A DNA stretch of 6,872 nt from Ruminococcaceae bacterium UBA737. Its GTDB lineage: Bacteria > Bacillota > Clostridia > Oscillospirales > Acutalibacteraceae. Made by a program: the position numbers and the translations under genes. The stretch is taken from assembly GCA_002297415.1 (NCBI GenBank), contig DBKZ01000010.1:29780-36651 (forward strand), given 5' to 3'. The notes beneath the pieces are model-generated. The model was not told where the DNA came from. It was given only the letters and a program-made list of their open reading frames with translations, and made no database searches. Positions 1-6,718 of this stretch are shown here, one piece after another. Numbering within the stretch: position 1 is the first letter of the stretch; each line of letters starts with the position of its first letter.

Positions 1-1472
1 CTATTGCGGATATAATTATAAATAACGCGGACTTTTCGGGTACATATATTGAAAAATGCGAAAAGGCAGGCCCCGGATTTATAAATTTCATTTTATCCGG
101 CGGATATTTTTCCGATATCGTGTCGGACGCTTTAAATAAGGCGGAGGATTACGGCAACAGCGATTTCGGAAAGGGCAAAAGAATTCTTGTCGAGTTCGTT
201 TCCGCAAATCCGACAGGGCCTATGCATATCGGAAACGCAAGGGGCGGAGCCTTGGGCGATTGCTTGGCGGCTGTGCTTAAAAAAGCAGGTTTTTATGTTG
301 AACGCGAGTTTTATATAAATGACGCGGGAAATCAGATAAATAAATTCGGACTTTCGCTTGATCTAAGATATCTGCAGCTTTATAAGGACGGTATTGAAAT
401 GCCCGAGGATTCTTATCACGGCGAGGATATTATAAATCATGCCAAGGAGTTTGCAAAAATTCACGGCGATTCTTATGCTAAAAAATCCGAAGAGGAAAGA
501 AGAAAGGCGTTAGTCGAATTTGCGCTTCCTAAAAATATCGAGGGTCTTAAAACCGACCTTTTAAAATACAGAATTTCCTATGATACTTGGTTTAAGGAAA
601 GCTCGCTTCATGAAAGCGGCGAAACAAAAAGAATTATTGAGCTTTTAAAGCAAAGCGGACATACATATATGTCGGAGGACGCCTTGTGGTTTAAAGCTAC
701 CGATTTCGGCTGCGATAAGGATTTTGTTTTAGTCAGGGCAAACGGAGTTCCTACTTATGTTGTCCCCGATATCGCATATCACTATAATAAGCTTGAAATA
801 AGAAAATTCGATAGGGCAATAGATGTTTTGGGCGCCGACCACCACGGCTATGTTCCGAGACTCAAAGCCGCGCTTACCGCTCTCGGGGTGGACGCGTCAA
901 GGCTTGACGCGGTGCTTATGCAGATGGTGCGCTTGGTGTGTAACGGAGAGGTTATAAAGGCTTCAAAGCGCTCGGGCAAGGCTATAACGCTAGTCACTCT
1001 GCTTGACGAGGTTCCGATTGACGCGGCAAGATTTTTCTTCAACTTAAGAGAGCCTAACAGCCATTTCGATTTTGATTTGGACCTTGCCGTAAGCGAGTCA
1101 AGCAATAACCCCGTTTATTATGTTCAGTATGCCTACGCAAGAATTTGTTCGATACTTAAAAATGTCGGCTCGCCGGATACTGAAAATGTTAATCTTAATT
1201 TGCTCAATTCCCCCGAGGAAAGAGAGCTTATCACCTATATCGGAGCTTATACCGATGAAATAATTCAGTCAGCTAAGGCTTATGACCCTGCAAGAATTAC
1301 CCATTATGTTGTAGAGCTTGCAACCAAATTCCATAAATTTTATGCCGCTTGCAGAGTTAACTGCGAGGATAATGACCTTAAAAACGCAAGACTTGCTCTT
1401 TGTCAGGCAGCGGCAAATGTTATAAAAAATGTTCTGGACGCATTTAAAATCACAGCGCCCGAAAAAATGTGA
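1..1472 (+). CDS. argS: Arginyl-tRNA synthetase, 5'-truncated by the window edge
   Basis: Cytoplasmic class I aminoacyl-tRNA synthetase that charges tRNA-Arg with arginine using ATP. The frame is open from base 3 (ATT), with no stop upstream, so the gene begins left of the window. The GTG at 120 is an internal valine codon, because the 39 codons before it already read as ArgS, including the family segment AGPGFINF. In all 489 codons are visible of about 550-560 usual; most of the N-terminal tRNA D-loop recognition domain is missing. The class I HIGH motif appears as HIGN (225-236) after ANPTGPM. The second signature loop reads KASKRSG (957-977), with Ala where KMSK-type loops have Met. GADHHGYVPRLKAAL is typical of the ArgS catalytic core. 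YVQYAYARICSI opens the C-terminal DALR anticodon-binding helical domain, and the protein ends in APEKM, close to the usual PERM ending. Identification is firm. It is the first visible gene of the operon, 10 bases before pncB. Confidence 0.96.
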   Translation, partial: IADIIINNADFSGTYIEKCEKAGPGFINFILSGGYFSDIVSDALNKAEDYGNSDFGKGKRILVEFVSANPTGPMHIGNARGGALGDCLAAVLKKAGFYVEREFYINDAGNQINKFGLSLDLRYLQLYKDGIEMPEDSYHGEDIINHAKEFAKIHGDSYAKKSEEERRKALVEFALPKNIEGLKTDLLKYRISYDTWFKESSLHESGETKRIIELLKQSGHTYMSEDALWFKATDFGCDKDFVLVRANGVPTYVVPDIAYHYNKLEIRKFDRAIDVLGADHHGYVPRLKAALTALGVDASRLDAVLMQMVRLVCNGEVIKASKRSGKAITLVTLLDEVPIDAARFFFNLREPNSHFDFDLDLAVSESSNNPVYYVQYAYARICSILKNVGSPDTENVNLNLLNSPEERELITYIGAYTDEIIQSAKAYDPARITHYVVELATKFHKFYAACRVNCEDNDLKNARLALCQAAANVIKNVLDAFKITAPEKM

Positions 1473-1475
1473 GGA
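1471..1475 (+). promoter_or_regulatory. Ribosome binding site of pncB overlapping the argS stop
   Basis: GAGGA lies seven bases before the pncB ATG and shares its first two bases with the argS TGA stop codon (1470-1472). This fixes the pncB start at 1483 and suggests translational coupling: ribosomes terminating on argS are placed at the pncB start. Seen directly; the coupling is inference. Confidence 0.7.
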
Positions 1476-1482
1476 TTAAAAA

Positions 1483-2940
1483 ATGAGTATTGATAACCGC
1501 AATCTTACATTACTTACAGACCTTTATGAAATGACCATGTCAAACGGTATTTTCGATACCGAGCTTGCAAACACCGTGACATATTTCGATATGTTTTTCC
1601 GCAGAGTTCCCGATAACGGCGGCTTTGCGATTATGGCGGGCGTAGAACAGCTTATAGAGTATTTTAAAAATCTTCATTTTGATGCCGACGATATCGAATA
1701 TTTAAGAAGCCTTAAGCTTTTTTCGGAGGACTATCTCGATTATCTTAAGGATTTTAAATTCACCTGCGATGTCTGGGCTGTTCCCGAGGGTACTCCGATT
1801 TTCCCGAAGGAGCCGATTGTAACGGTCAAGGGTCCTGCAATTCAGGCAATGATGATTGAAACAATGGTTTTACTTACTGTCAATCATCAGTCCCTTATCG
1901 CAACTAAGGCAAACAGAATTTCAAGAGCCGCTCAGGGCAGACCCGTTATGGAATTCGGCGCGCGCCGCGCTCAGGGTGCGGACGCCGCGTATTACGGTGC
2001 AAGAGCCGCTGTAATCGGCGGATGCACGGGCACTTCGGTTGTAAAAACAGCTAAGGATTTCGGCGTATCGGCTTCGGGCACTATGGCTCATAGCTGGGTA
2101 CAGCTTTTTGACGATGAGTATGAGGCATTTAAAAAGTATGCCGAAATGTATCCCGACAGCACTCTTTTGCTCGTCGATACCTATAATGTTTTAAAATCGG
2201 GAATTCCGAATGCAATAAGAGTTTTCAATGATGTCTTAAAGCCTATGGGCAAAAGACCGCTCGGAATAAGAATAGACAGCGGAGATATTACCTATCTTTC
2301 AAAAAAGGTCCGCAAAATGCTTGATGAAGCAGGCTATGAGGACTGTAAGATTTGCGTTTCAAATTCGTTGGACGAATATCTTATAAGAGATATGATTTTC
2401 CAAGGCGCAAGGGTTGACAGCTTCGGAGTAGGCGAAAGACTTATAACCGCTTCAAGCGAGGCTGTTTTCGGCGGGGTTTATAAGCTTGCCGCAATTGAAA
2501 GAAACGGTAAAATAATACCTAAAATCAAGGTCAGCGAAAATACCGCTAAAATCACCCTCCCCGGTGTTAAAATCCCGTGGAGACTTTTCGATAAGGCAAC
2601 AGGCAAGGCTATTGCCGATGTAATCACCTTAAACGATGAGAAGATTGACGATACCGAGCCTTATGAAATTTTCGACCCCGTTTTCACATGGAAGCGCAAA
2701 ACCGTCACCGATTTCAAGGCTGTTAAGCTTCAGAAGAAGATTTTTGAAAACGGCAGACAGGTCTATGAATCGCCGAGCGTTAAGGAAATTTCAAAATACC
2801 GCGAACAGCAGGTCGGCTCTCTTTGGGACGAGGTTACGAGATTTGAAAAGCCCCACACCTATTATGTCGACCTTTCTCAGAAGCTTTGGGATCAGCAGCA
2901 GACGCTGTTAAACGAAGTTGCTTCTAAAAACGAAATCTAA
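1483..2940 (+). CDS. pncB: Nicotinate phosphoribosyltransferase
   Basis: First enzyme of nicotinate salvage to NAD (Preiss-Handler pathway): nicotinate + PRPP + ATP gives nicotinate mononucleotide, with PPi, ADP and Pi. It is cytoplasmic. The protein has 485 residues, the usual length of the longer Gram-positive form. The N-terminus has LLTDLYEMTMSNG (residues 10-22) and a YFDMFFRRVPDNGGFAI stretch (34-50). The core has FGARRAQGADAA (158-169), the GTMAHSW segment (199-205), whose His203 is the probable phosphorylated histidine of this family, then VDTYN (231-235), GIRIDSGD (261-268) and FGVGERL (314-320) around the ribose-phosphate site. A C-terminal domain follows from about residue 360. The start is supported by GAGGA seven bases upstream. 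The gene lies 10 bases after argS and 21 before the lipoprotein gene, in the same direction. The family is confident; assignment of His203 rests on motif position only. Confidence 0.96.
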   Translation: MSIDNRNLTLLTDLYEMTMSNGIFDTELANTVTYFDMFFRRVPDNGGFAIMAGVEQLIEYFKNLHFDADDIEYLRSLKLFSEDYLDYLKDFKFTCDVWAVPEGTPIFPKEPIVTVKGPAIQAMMIETMVLLTVNHQSLIATKANRISRAAQGRPVMEFGARRAQGADAAYYGARAAVIGGCTGTSVVKTAKDFGVSASGTMAHSWVQLFDDEYEAFKKYAEMYPDSTLLLVDTYNVLKSGIPNAIRVFNDVLKPMGKRPLGIRIDSGDITYLSKKVRKMLDEAGYEDCKICVSNSLDEYLIRDMIFQGARVDSFGVGERLITASSEAVFGGVYKLAAIERNGKIIPKIKVSENTAKITLPGVKIPWRLFDKATGKAIADVITLNDEKIDDTEPYEIFDPVFTWKRKTVTDFKAVKLQKKIFENGRQVYESPSVKEISKYREQQVGSLWDEVTRFEKPHTYYVDLSQKLWDQQQTLLNEVASKNEI

Positions 2941-2961
2941 GAAATATAAAAGGAGCAGATT

Positions 2962-3546
2962 ATGAAAAAGATTTTGGCATTATTGCTCTCGATGCTTTTG
3001 GTGCTTTCGTTTTGCGCCTGCAAAAGCAAGAAAGAAAACAGCGCAAGCGGAGCCGATGTCGAGCAGTATGTAAAAATAGGGCAGATTCCCGAGTCAGGCT
3101 ATAAGCTTAAGGATAATGTCGATGAAGCTCTTGAAAAAATGAAAGCCGAGTATAAACCTGACGATATGGACGGGCATTCGGGTGAGGAAGAAGCGCAGGC
3201 CGAGCTCCCCGTTTTCGAAAACGGCGAATATACGGAAATAATGTGCGGAGATTTTCAGTATTACTATAATACCGAGAAAAAGGACAGCGGAATAAGCGCC
3301 GTGGTATCCTTCTCAAAAGCCTTCGGCTTTGAGGCTGATACGGTTTCTGTAGAGGTTGTAAACGGTCTTAAAAGCCGCGGGATTGACGCTGAGCTGAAAA
3401 AAGGAACCTTAAACGATTATTATTTCCTTTCCTTCGGCTCTGACGAATGCGAGTATATCACATACTCCGCAAACGGAAATACGGCGGTTTTCGTCTTTGT
3501 CGAAAGCAGGCTGAGCGCCGCCGCCGTTTATGTAAACGATTTATAA
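2962..3546 (+). CDS. Predicted lipoprotein of unknown function
   Basis: I do not recognise this 194-residue protein. It starts with a classic signal peptide: Lys2-Lys3, a hydrophobic stretch at residues 4-17, then Phe-Cys-Ala-Cys with Cys20 as the likely lipidated residue, so the mature protein is probably anchored on the outer face of the membrane. Residues 21-35 are a polar, Lys/Ser-rich linker. Residues 36-65 (VKIGQIPESGYKLKD and on) look like a short strand followed by a helix. Residues 66-85 are very acidic and probably disordered. Residues 86-194 alternate short strands and a helix (GEYTEIMCGDFQYYY, SGISAVVSFSK, TAVFVFVES), suggesting one small alpha/beta domain. Cys95 and Cys163 could form a disulfide. 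AGGAG at 2951-2955, six bases before the ATG, supports the start. It sits between pncB and lon, 21 and 23 bases away, hence is probably co-transcribed; this gives no clear clue to its job. Confidence 0.85.
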   Translation: MKKILALLLSMLLVLSFCACKSKKENSASGADVEQYVKIGQIPESGYKLKDNVDEALEKMKAEYKPDDMDGHSGEEEAQAELPVFENGEYTEIMCGDFQYYYNTEKKDSGISAVVSFSKAFGFEADTVSVEVVNGLKSRGIDAELKKGTLNDYYFLSFGSDECEYITYSANGNTAVFVFVESRLSAAAVYVNDL

Positions 3547-3569
3547 ATTATTAACGGAGAAATAAAATT

Positions 3570-5966
3570 ATGCCAGCAGAAATAAAAGCGCCGTCGGGAA
3601 CATTTCCCGTGCTTGCGCTTAGGGGACTTGTAGCGTTCCCATCTATGATTCTTACACTTGATGTAGGCAGAAAGCGTTCTGTCAATGCGATAAACCGCGC
3701 AATGTCGACAAATCAGCTTATTTATCTTGTCGCGCAAAAGGATATAACGGTCGAAAACCCCACTGAAAACGACCTTTATAAAATGGGCTGTATGTGTAAG
3801 CTCCGCCAGACCTTAAAAATGCCCGACGGAAGTGTAAAGGCTCTTGTTCAGGGGCTTTACCGCGCAAAGCATACCGCATTCTTAAAAAATTCCGATATTT
3901 ATTCTGCGGCAGTGGAAAAATGCGAGGAAAAGGCGGTAAAAAACCGAGCGGTTTATAAGGAAAGCGTTATAAGAAGAATAAGAATTGAGTTTGAAAAATA
4001 TGTCGAGGTCAACAGAAATATTGCCCCCGATATAATTTCAACTGTCGCCACCTGCGACGATATACCTTATCTTTGCGATTATATCGCCTTTAATGTTCCC
4101 TCTCCCTATGATGATAAGCAGTTTATATTAGAACAGCTTTCTCCTATGACAAGGGCGAAAATTCTTCTTGAGCTTTTAAGCAAGGAAAGGGAAATCTGTG
4201 AGATAGATAACCGTATCGGCGAGAAAACACGCCATAGGATTGACGATAATCAGCGAGAATATTACTTAAAAGAACAGATAAGGGTTTTAAACGACGAGCT
4301 TTACGGAGACGATGAAGCCACCGAAATCGAAAGCTATTTTAAAAAGCTTGAAAAGCTCAAGGCGGACGATTCGGTTAAAGCAAGAATTAAAACCGAAATA
4401 AATAAGCTTTCAAAGCTCCCTGCAGGCTCTCATGAGGGCACGGTTATGCGCTCTTGGCTTGATTTGTGCTTAGAGCTTCCTTGGAAAAAATATTCGGGCT
4501 CTAAGGTCGATATCAAAAAAGCCGAAAAAATTCTTAACAGGGATTTTTACGGGCTCGAAAAAGTAAAGGAAAGAATTCTTGAAATGCTTTCCGTTTATTC
4601 GCTTAATCCCGAGCTTACAGGACAGATTATCTGCCTTGCGGGTCCCCCGGGAGTCGGAAAAACCTCTGTCGGAAAGACAATTGCCGAGTGCATGGGAAGA
4701 AAATATGTAAGAATTGCGCTCGGCGGAATGCACGATGAGGCTGAAATCAGAGGCCATAGAAAAACCTATGTCGGAGCAATGCCCGGTAGAATAATCAGCG
4801 CCGTAAAACAGGCGGGCGTTTCGGATCCTCTTATTCTGCTCGATGAAATTGATAAGCTTTCGGGCGATTATAAGGGCGATCCCGCTTCCGCGCTTTTAGA
4901 GGTTTTAGACCCCGAGCAGAATAATTCGTTTACGGATAATTTTGTCGAGCTTCCTTATGATTTAAGCAAAGCGGTGTTTATCACAACAGCGAATAATTTA
5001 AGCACCGTTCCTGCCGCTCTCCTTGACCGAATGGAGGTTATTTATCTTGACGGTTATACAAGGGAAGAGCGCTTCAATATCGCTAAAAAGCACTTGGTTT
5101 CAAAACAGCTTGCAAAGCATGCTCTTAATTCTAAGACCTGCCGAATTACCGACGGCGCGATATACGGAATTGTCGATTTTTATACAAGAGAAGCAGGCGT
5201 AAGATCTTTAGAGCGCACAATAGCCTCGCTTTGCTCAAAGGCGGCTAAAAAGATAGCAGAAAAGGAAGAAACCTCTGTAACGATAAAGGAAAGCGACCTT
5301 TATTCTCTTTTGGGAACTAAAAAATACCGTCCCGAGACTGTTTTAGAAAAAGACGAGATAGGAATTATAAACGGACTTGCTTGGACTGCCGTCGGCGGAG
5401 AAATAATGCAGCTTGAGGTTGTCGCAACCGAGGGAACGGGCAAAATTTTGCTAACGGGAAGCCTCGGAGACGTTATGAAGGAATCCGCCTCCGCCGCAGT
5501 GACCTATGTCCGTATAAACGCGCTGAAATACGGAATTGACCCCGATTTTTATAAAAACTGCGATATTCATATCCATGCTACAGAGGCGGCTGTTAAAAAG
5601 GACGGACCGAGCGCAGGCGTAACTATTACAACCGCGCTTGTTTCTGCGCTTACAGGTCTTCCCGTTAAAAGAGATATCGCTATGACAGGCGAGGTCACAA
5701 TAAAGGGAAGAGTTCTTCCTATAGGCGGACTTAAGGAAAAATCAATGGCGGCATACAGAGGCGGAGTAAAGAAAATATTTATTCCCGCACTTAATGTTCC
5801 CGACCTTGACGAGGTTGATAAAACAGTCCGCGAAAAGGTTGAGTTTGTTCCTGTCGATAATGTGGACGAAATTATCAAAAATGCTCTCGTTTTCCCTGAA
5901 AAGGAGCAGGCGGATAAGCTTTTGACGGCAAACAGCACAGTTTCTAAAGCTGTTAACAGATGTTAA
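3570..5966 (+). CDS. lon: ATP-dependent protease Lon (LonA type)
   Basis: Cytoplasmic homohexameric AAA+ serine protease that unfolds and degrades damaged proteins and short-lived regulators. At 798 residues it is of usual LonA length. The N-terminal substrate-binding domain begins FPVLALRGLVAFPSM (12-26), followed by a helical linker containing REYYLKEQIRVL (229-240). The ATPase domain has Walker A GPPGVGKTS (358-366), Walker B LILLDEIDK (421-429), sensor-1 Asn in TTANN (472-476), the arginine in LLDRMEV (484-490) and sensor-2 GVRSLER (543-549). The protease domain carries the Ser-Lys dyad: Ser681 in DGPSAG and Lys724 in GGLKEK, 43 residues apart as in E. coli Lon (Ser679/Lys722). All key residues are present, so it should be active. 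GGAGA (3556-3560) lies nine bases before the ATG. engB follows 16 bases later, as in the lonA-ysxC pair of Bacillus, but clpX is not upstream here. No CIRCE-like heat-shock operator fits in the 23-base gap before it. Confidence 0.98.
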   Translation: MPAEIKAPSGTFPVLALRGLVAFPSMILTLDVGRKRSVNAINRAMSTNQLIYLVAQKDITVENPTENDLYKMGCMCKLRQTLKMPDGSVKALVQGLYRAKHTAFLKNSDIYSAAVEKCEEKAVKNRAVYKESVIRRIRIEFEKYVEVNRNIAPDIISTVATCDDIPYLCDYIAFNVPSPYDDKQFILEQLSPMTRAKILLELLSKEREICEIDNRIGEKTRHRIDDNQREYYLKEQIRVLNDELYGDDEATEIESYFKKLEKLKADDSVKARIKTEINKLSKLPAGSHEGTVMRSWLDLCLELPWKKYSGSKVDIKKAEKILNRDFYGLEKVKERILEMLSVYSLNPELTGQIICLAGPPGVGKTSVGKTIAECMGRKYVRIALGGMHDEAEIRGHRKTYVGAMPGRIISAVKQAGVSDPLILLDEIDKLSGDYKGDPASALLEVLDPEQNNSFTDNFVELPYDLSKAVFITTANNLSTVPAALLDRMEVIYLDGYTREERFNIAKKHLVSKQLAKHALNSKTCRITDGAIYGIVDFYTREAGVRSLERTIASLCSKAAKKIAEKEETSVTIKESDLYSLLGTKKYRPETVLEKDEIGIINGLAWTAVGGEIMQLEVVATEGTGKILLTGSLGDVMKESASAAVTYVRINALKYGIDPDFYKNCDIHIHATEAAVKKDGPSAGVTITTALVSALTGLPVKRDIAMTGEVTIKGRVLPIGGLKEKSMAAYRGGVKKIFIPALNVPDLDEVDKTVREKVEFVPVDNVDEIIKNALVFPEKEQADKLLTANSTVSKAVNRC

Positions 5967-5982
5967 AAACGGAGAAATATAA

Positions 5983-6555
5983 ATGAATTTTACAGACGCT
6001 TATTTTGAGGCGGCTTTCGGAACATCTTCTCAGCTGCCGAAATCCGATGTGCCCGAATTCTGCTTCGCAGGCAGGTCAAATGTCGGGAAATCCTCTCTTA
6101 TAAATAAAATTCTCGGAAGAAAGGCTTTAGCTAGAGTAAGCTCCACCCCCGGTAAAACCGTAACCGTTAATTTTTATAAGCTTAAAGGTTTAAGAATTGT
6201 CGACCTTCCGGGATATGGCTTCGCAAAGGTAGCATCTAAGGAAAAAGAGCGCTGGAGCGAGCTTATGGAAGGGTATTTCAGGCAGGGAAGAAATATCGCA
6301 ATGTGCTTTTCGCTTGTCGATATGCGCCGTCCCGCCACGGAATTTGATATTTCGATGATTGAATATTTAAGGCATTATAATATTCCTTATACGGTGGTTC
6401 TTACAAAATGCGATAAGCTCAATAAAACCGAATTCAATAAAAGGCTTGAAGCCTTTAAAAACGAGCTTGATGAAAACACTCAGATTGTTCCGTTTTCGGC
6501 GCTTAAGGGCGACGGAACCGAAGAACTCAGAAATATAATCGAACGGAGATGTTAA
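5983..6555 (+). CDS. engB: Ribosome biogenesis GTP-binding protein EngB (YsxC/YihA)
   Basis: Small TrmE-Era-EngA-EngB-Septin-like GTPase needed for late assembly of the 50S ribosomal subunit; essential in Bacillus subtilis (established for YsxC). The 190-residue protein is of family length and is a single G domain. Motifs in order: G1/P-loop GRSNVGKSS (30-38), G2 within SSTPGKTVTVNFY (53-65), G3 DLPGYGFA (74-81), G4 TKCD (141-144), and G5 SAL (172-174). The residues after G3 and the WSELMEGYF segment (91-99) are typical of EngB rather than Era or Der. GGAGA (5971-5975), seven bases before the ATG, supports the start. It lies 16 bases after lon and only three before the next start codon. The ribosome binding site for that next gene lies within its last codons. 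Confidence 0.97.
   Translation: MNFTDAYFEAAFGTSSQLPKSDVPEFCFAGRSNVGKSSLINKILGRKALARVSSTPGKTVTVNFYKLKGLRIVDLPGYGFAKVASKEKERWSELMEGYFRQGRNIAMCFSLVDMRRPATEFDISMIEYLRHYNIPYTVVLTKCDKLNKTEFNKRLEAFKNELDENTQIVPFSALKGDGTEELRNIIERRC
6545..6549 (+). promoter_or_regulatory. Ribosome binding site of the SGNH hydrolase gene, inside engB
   Basis: GGAGA is contained in the last Arg codons of engB, nine bases before the ATG at 6559. It supports that ATG as a genuine start and makes translation of the hydrolase likely to depend on translation through engB. The motif is seen directly; the coupling is inferred. Confidence 0.65.
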
Positions 6556-6558
6556 AAA

Positions 6559-6699
6559 ATGATTTTTGAAAACGGCGACAGAATAGTATTCGCAGGCGAT
6601 TCGGTAACGGACATGGGAAGTGCCCAGCCTGTAGGCGAGGGACTTTTCGATAATCTCGGCAGAAGCTATGTAAGAATTATCGAAAATATGTTAGTGTGA
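6559..6699 (+). pseudogene. 5' fragment of an SGNH/GDSL-family hydrolase gene, cut off at a junction
   Basis: An open frame too short for routine gene calling: 46 codons ending in TGA at 6697-6699. The peptide matches the N-terminus of SGNH (GDSL) esterases/lipases. A leading strand, DRIVFAGDSVTD (residues 7-18), contains block I with the nucleophile Ser15. It is followed by PVGEGLFDNLGRSYV (24-38) and the RIIENML helix (39-45), as seen in carbohydrate- or lipid-esterase members. These proteins are normally about 200 residues or more, so the oxyanion Gly and Asn blocks and the catalytic Asp/His are all absent. None of the three forward frames after 6697 resumes the family, so this is not a simple frameshift: unrelated sequence follows. 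A good ribosome binding site and the three-base gap after engB show that the native gene belonged to this operon. Whether the break exists in the organism or only in the assembly cannot be told. Confidence 0.75.
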
Positions 6700-6718
6700 C
6701 AGGACTCGAACCTGTCAC
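6691..6718 (-). other. tRNA 3'-end fragment: T-arm plus acceptor 3' strand, no 5' portion
   Basis: On the - strand, GTGACAGG (6718-6711), the seven-base loop TTCGAGT (6710-6704) and CCTGTCAC (6703-6696) form a perfect eight-pair hairpin. The inner five pairs with the TTCGA loop are what a tRNA T-arm looks like. CACACTA (6698-6692) would then be the acceptor 3' strand and A6691 the discriminator. The next bases read CAT, not CCA. The 48 bases where the acceptor 5' strand, D-arm and anticodon arm should be contain no TAGTGTG partner and no D-loop GG pattern, so this is not a complete tRNA. It could be a residual half at an integrase attachment site, the 3' part of an interrupted tRNA, or an assembly join. 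As a terminator it is poor, with no T-run after it on either strand. Confidence 0.55.

Larger units (their letters stand above)
1..6699 (+). other. Probable single operon argS-pncB-lipoprotein-lon-engB-SGNH hydrolase
   Basis: All six genes run in the same direction with gaps of 10, 21, 23, 16 and 3 bases, and each start has a GGAG-type ribosome binding site at 6-9 bases. None of the gaps has room for both a promoter and a terminator, and no GC hairpin followed by a T-run was seen in them. The promoter therefore probably lies upstream of the window. Internal promoters inside coding regions, for example before lon for stress induction, cannot be excluded by eye. Confidence 0.7.

Noticed and set aside
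120..122. GTG as the start codon of argS
   Set aside because: The frame is open and reads as ArgS (AGPGFINF segment) for 39 codons before it, so GTG is an internal valine and the gene continues left of the window.
2636..2911. 91-codon + strand frame inside the 3' end of pncB
   Set aside because: It is an out-of-frame shadow, rich in Arg and Ser, over the conserved PncB C-terminal region with no ribosome binding site of its own.
3547..3569. Heat-shock operator (CIRCE or CtsR-type) before lon
   Set aside because: The 23-base gap contains only A/T-rich sequence and the ribosome binding site; no inverted or direct repeat of those kinds is present.
5567..5938. 123-codon open frame on the - strand inside lon, and other minus-strand frames over argS, lon and the lipoprotein gene
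   Set aside because: They lie wholly over well-supported + strand genes, have no family resemblance or suitable ribosome binding sites, and are Ser/Thr/Arg-rich as antisense shadows usually are.
6696..6718. The hairpin as an intrinsic terminator of the operon
   Set aside because: The stem is stable, but no T-run follows directly on either strand, and the loop and stem match a tRNA T-arm better.
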